This document shows positions 35,701-41,700 of a stretch of 64,000 bases of DNA, in pieces. The DNA lies in contig CM023540.1 in the NCBI GenBank assembly GCA_013350335.1, positions 51,256,552-51,320,551 of the forward strand, in the 5' to 3' direction. The position numbers and the translations under genes were made by a program. The notes beneath the pieces were generated by a model. That model was not told where the DNA came from, did not search any database, and saw only the letters and a program-made list of their open reading frames with translations. Position 1 is the first letter of the stretch. Each line of letters starts with the position of its first letter. The DNA comes from Chimonanthus salicifolius. Taxonomy: Eukaryota > Streptophyta > Magnoliopsida > Laurales > Calycanthaceae.

Positions 35701-38700
35701 TTATCATTAATTGCACACACAAGATTATTCCACTGCACTTAAAATTGATTATTCATATTTTAAAAAGGTTAATATAAATTGGAATTGGTCCTATTTCTCC
35801 CCCTCTAGGACAGTGCATTGATCTACCCCGAACTTTCACAACAAAGAGGTAGTTTCTTGACCACATGTACAGTTTCTTCTCAAAATCCTCCACTACTAGG
35901 TCCCACAATCCACGAGACCTTGGCTTTGCCCTAATAGGCAAATCCAAGTATTGCATTGGAAGTTTGCCCACCGCACAACCCACTATCAATGCTAGACTAA
36001 TACAATGTCTTCACTTAGGTTGATTCCACTCAAAATACTTTTGATGAGATTCATCATCAACCCAAATACCAACTCATATAGTTGAAGTAGTCTTCTTACT
36101 GTCTTTATCTCCTCTCCATCAGACTAAAAGAATAGAAGAGTGTCATCAGCAAAATGCACATGGGACACCACCTAAGCATCACTACCTAGTTCAAATCCGC
36201 AAATTAGATTACTACTTCTGGCCCCCAACATCATCTTGTTGAATCCCTTGGCTACCAAAGTGAATAGAAAGGGTGATAGAGCATAACCTTTTCTCAAGCC
36301 TCTCGAAGCAAAGAAAGGTTTAGTGGGGTAGCCATTAATTAGAATTGAATAAGATGCATCTAGTAAGCACACATCACTTCAAACAAAATCCATCTACCAA
36401 AGTAAAAAATCAACAAATGACCACTCAACATGGTCATAAGCCTTCTCCATATCAATCTTCAATAGAATTCAATCTTCTTTCAGCCTTTGCCTAGTGTGTA
36501 TCAATTCATTTGCCACTAGGACCCCATGAAGGATTTGCGTCTCACTAATGAATACACCTTGTCTTTGTCCAATAATAATTGGAAGCACTATCCGCAGTAT
36601 GTTAGCAAGTAGTCTGGGTATAACTTTGTAGATACATCCCACTAAGTTGATAGGACAGTAATGTGAATATTCTGATGCCCATCTCTCTTGGGAACAAGGG
36701 AAATGAAAATGTGTTTAACCACCTTATTGATGATCCCCCTATCATTGAATTCCATCACCACTTTCATAAAGCCAACCTTGAGAATATCCCAACATTTCTT
36801 GATGAAACAAAAATTGAAACAACCGGGCCCTAGAGCTGTTCCACACAAAGCCATCTATGACCATTTTAACCTCATCCTCCTCAAAGATTTTTCCCAACCA
36901 ATATGCTTGATCATCTGTTATCCTGTTAAAATCCAAATCCGTAAATGTGGGTCTGTTAAAAGGAGAAGTAAAACGGGAGGAAAAAAAATCATCTACCACC
37001 TTGAGAATATCCCAACACTTCTTGATGAAACAAAAATTGAAACAATCGGGTCCTGGAGCTGTTCCACACAAAGCCATCTATGACCATTTTAACCCCAGCC
37101 TTCTCAAAGATTTTTTCCAACCAATGCGCTTGATCATTTGCTATCCTATTAAAATCCAAATCCACAATGCGGATCTGTTAAAAGGAGAAGTAAAACGGGA
37201 GGAAAAAATTCATCTGCCACTTTCTTAATGCCATCAAGGTCTTCTATCCTTACTCTATTCCTCTAGATATAATAAATGGTATAAATCCTCCTTGCACTAG
37301 CTACAAGATAGAAATATTTAGCTTTTGTCCCCTGCCATGAGGCATAATGCCCTAGGATTTTGTCTCCACACAACTTCCTCTCTTTGATTAGCCTCCCATA
37401 AGTTAGATTTCAACTACCTTCTCTCCTCTAATTCCTCTGACAATAGATCCCTTTGTTCTTCAATCAGATCCCATTCTAAAAGCTTGCCCTTTGTTGTGGG
37501 GTATGTTGCATTTGAAAATAATAATGTCTCAAGTTTTTTGTTTGGATGACTCCCATTACCTCTCGAGATGGTTTTCGTTAATTTGACACCTAGATGGCTC
37601 TTATTTCCTCTCGAGATGGTTTTCGTTAATTTGTCACATTTATTGATGATTCTTCTTGTAAGGTGTAGTAGCTCCATTTAACTAACATAAATTTGAACTG
37701 TTTGATCATTTCCACACATATTATAAGTAGGTTACTACTCAATTTAATTGTCCTATCAAGATATTACATAATGATAATAGTAGAGAGCATCTCTACTCCA
37801 TTTTTGAAATATATGCAGAACCATGGTATTAATCCCAAACTTCATGTCCTCATACGCCAAAACAGAAGGTTGTTGCTGAATGGAAAAATTGGCATCTCCT
37901 AGAGGTAGCAAAGGCTTTACTTTTTTAAATGCCTGTTACTAAAGTATATTGGCTTGATTCTATTTTGCTTGAATGATTCTTAATTAATTGCATGCCCTCA
38001 TGAGTTTTACATAATCACTTCATCATCCTATTTCTATTATACCATACCGTCTTTTTGGTTGTGTGCTTTGTTCATAATATTGTTGTTGATAAGCTTTCCA
38101 AAAAACCTGTAAAGTGTGTTTCTTGGATATTCATCATCTCAAAAAGAACATAAATGCTTTGATCCTATTAGTGGAAGACGTTTTGTCTCCATGGATGCCA
38201 CTTTTTTTAAATCTCCATTATTTTTCCAAGATTGGTCATGATTCTTCATCACCTCTAGTTCTTCCTATGCTTTTTGATGAATCTCCATCATATGTTCCTT
38301 CTAACCTCTTATTGTTTATGAACAACATAAGAAAACCCCTGAAAGAACTTTTTTGACTTCCAACTACACATCTAATAATGGTTCATACCCGACTTCTCCC
38401 AATCTTGATTTGCTCATAGCCTTGAAAAAGGTAAACGTGTTTGTACCAACCATCCCATTGAGCATTTTGTCATCTGTCATTTTATTTCTCCATCATACGA
38501 GGTATTTCAGAATTATTTGAATACAGTTTCCATTCCTAAGAGGTTGACACTGCTCTCCGGCATCCATTTTGGTGGCCTGCTATGAAAAATGGGTGTAAGT
38601 GGGTGTTCACCCTCAAGCATAACCTTGTCGATCCATTGCCAGATATGAAGCCCAATTGGTGGCAAACCTTTTTTGCTCTAAAGACATCCAATCTCTCTAT

Positions 38701-41700
38701 CCTCCAATGGCAATCACACAACAAGATTTTAGTCTAAGTAAATTTTCTTCTAATCTACTAAATTCAAAATCTCCATTATCAAAATCTATCTGTTGCCAAA
38801 ACACACCCTAGGTAAGGACTCAAAAGAAATTTGACATCCTCCAAATCCTTGCAAGGAAAAAATCCAATGTCTTTTATGTGCTTCCAAGAGAGTGAAATGG
38901 ACCGCTCTCCTCACCTAAGGGGTGGAAGCTGCTGCATATGAATACCTAAAACCTAAGTGGAACCCTTTCATATGCTGCTTTTCCATATGCATGCCCATCT
39001 AGTACTACCCTTGCATGTGTTGCCTTAACTAGGGCCACCCTACTTATAAAATTTAGTAAAAAAAATTCAATCTTTGGAGTCCATCCATGACTATGTTGGA
39101 GATTTATACAAACAGTGGATTCTACCCAACCTACTAATATATAAATCAAGGCTAATTTATAAACCTAACAGTTCGGATTTTCTTATGGGGGGGGGGGGAA
39201 TGGGGAATCGTTAATGGTTTGAAATCTTTTTGAATGGACATATCAACAACTCTTAGAGAAAAGTACATTTGTGCTATTGTACTGATCTAAATGCACTCCT
39301 TCACAACTAGTTTGGATATTTTTGGGTATAATGGCTGCAACTCCACCATTGTGCATATGGTGTGACACACATAAAAAACACTTCAGGTTGGAATTTCAAA
39401 TTTTCACTTTTCAGTTTTCACGGGCAATACCATCCCAAATGAGAAATGACAATTAGTATGAGTGATCTTTTTATAACCACTCAAGAAGATATTAAAAATA
39501 GAATCCTTCATAGAAGTAAAGGCAAAAGAGAAACATTCAAAATCCCAATAAACTCATTGTCATCATCTTATTTTAACTCACATTGTGTTCATCAGATTTC
39601 ACTAGTACTAAATTAGAGCGGGTATCCAAGTTCATATTTGACATTCAATTCACTCAAAAGTAATAGTAGACTGAAAACCCCATCCAAGATACTATAAGAA
39701 GAAAAAGAAGACACCTCTTGCCCGTAGGGCATGATCTGTGGTGGTCAAGTACATTTCCATGTCCCTAACCTAAACACAAAACACAACACAAAAAAATCAT
39801 TAGACACTAACAAAACTCACTAGAATTTTTCATTAAAAATATATATAGAAACTCACCAATTGTTCAATAGTTAGAAGGTCGTTCTTCAAAGTGCAAAAAT
39901 TGTATCAAGACTTGCAGCCTGTAATAAATTCAAATCATAAATGCAAATACAAAAATAGATAGCTAGAGATATTATAAGGATACGACACATTTGTAGCATG
40001 ACAAGTAGGATCCACCTGCATGCCACTATCTCGTTCAAAGGAGATGACATGGCAGCCCTATCCAACGGAGGAGCCCACACACTCCAACTCACCAAAGTCA
40101 AACCCATAACCCATTTTCTTAAATGTTGTAGTCATTCTTATGCACAAATTTTCCCTATTATTGATTTTCTAAATCTAAAGGCTTCTCTAAATTAATAACT
40201 ACCAAATGTATAGCATGAGTAGGACTCACAAAAAAGTCATCCATGTGACACTTTCTCATTTCTTCCAAAAGGGTCATCTATGTGGCACTCTTCACTCTTT
40301 CCATCCCCATGGCATTATTTAAAGAAATTAAACAATTGCAGTTACCCACATATGAGATTCAAAATACAACTTTTATCACCAGTTTTTTACAGTCTTAACG
40401 TCTCTATCTATAATTATTGTATCGAAATAATTTTTGAGGATTTATTAATCCATGCCTAGAGTCCTAGACCATTATATCCCTCTCGAAGTTGGTAAACAAT
40501 GGCCCTAAATGGGCCCTTCATGGCATTCAATATTCCAAACCCACATTATTACTTCTCTCATGTTCGAACTATCGATTGATGGAATTATTTTTCCCACATA
40601 TTTCTCTCTCCAACCCCAGCAAAGCATTGTGGGTTCAACTCATGTTGCTGGTAAAACATACATTTGAATTGTTCCCAAAATTTATTAGACTTTATAATGA
40701 ATCAATTTCATGAAGCAATTGATGGGTTTTTACTTTCTACATAAGTTTATTTAATGAATTCTACATCTTTTAACTGACTGAGTTAAAATAATGTTTTTAC
40801 TAATTATTCTTAAATATTTATGATGTTTTTATTGCTTTAGTATTTTTACTATTACCATTCATTCAATTTTAAATTATTTAATTTTCAAATTAGGGGACAT
40901 TTACCCTATTTTATCTTAAAGATTGTATAGTATTTTCCCATGACTTAGAATTTCCAGTATTATAATAATTTGAAATTTTAGTATAGATATAAAATACTGG
41001 TAACTTTTATTATGAAAGCAAATTGTCACGAGTCGAGATTCCGTGACCAGACGAAAACGCGCGAAACCCGATTTCAATGTCAAAATCGTATGGCCGAAGT
41101 CGAAGAACAGAGATTTTAGATGCATGGAGATTTCCGGAATGCTCAAGAAAAGTCCAGAATGTCAGAGAAGAGTCCGGAATAATGCAAAAGGTTCCAAAAT
41201 GTTTAAGAAGACTCTACAAGGTTTTAGAGTGGTTTGGACTTTTCTAGAATAATGTAGAAGTGTCTAGAATTATGTAGATTTTTGTAGAGAGTCTAGAATT
41301 TTATGGAATGTTCTAGAAGTATATGGAATCTTGTAGAAGTGTGTAGAAGTGTTTAGAGTCTTGTAGAACATTGTGGAATGTTGTAGAAAAGTGTGGTAGT
41401 GTAGAGGCTTTTAGAGTGTCTAGGAGTGTAGGAAACTCTAGAAAGTTCATGTAGTGTAGGATTGTGACACCTGGCACAATCCTAGCCATTCATGCTCCTT
41501 GGCCTCACCTATAAAAGGAGGTGAGTGCCTCATTTGCAATGAACCCTCCACATAGAGCTTGAGCGAGGAGTGGTGAACTTGGGAAGGAGTCTAACTCCCC
41601 AAGGTATTGTGAGTGCTTGTACTTCTCTTTGTGTTCAATTCAAGTAAGTGCATTCTTTGCATTTATATCTCTCCTTCAACTTGTGTTCAAGTTTGTGTGT

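Larger units (their letters stand above)
34080..37680 (-). mobile_element. L1-type LINE (LINE G), minus strand, split by an LTR-like segment
   Basis: From 37680 downwards on the minus strand: a linker before RT ([29 protein letters not shown]), a duplicated block at 37220-36775, then the RT core: [72 protein letters not shown] and [10 protein letters not shown], where the catalytic Asp pair is intact, near 36160. It continues [20 protein letters not shown] to about 35830. After the LTR-like segment it resumes at 34530 with [46 protein letters not shown] and [14 protein letters not shown] to about 34080. Several stops and frameshifts. RNase H is absent. It is in the sense orientation of MMS19 in intron 3. 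Confidence 0.82.
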
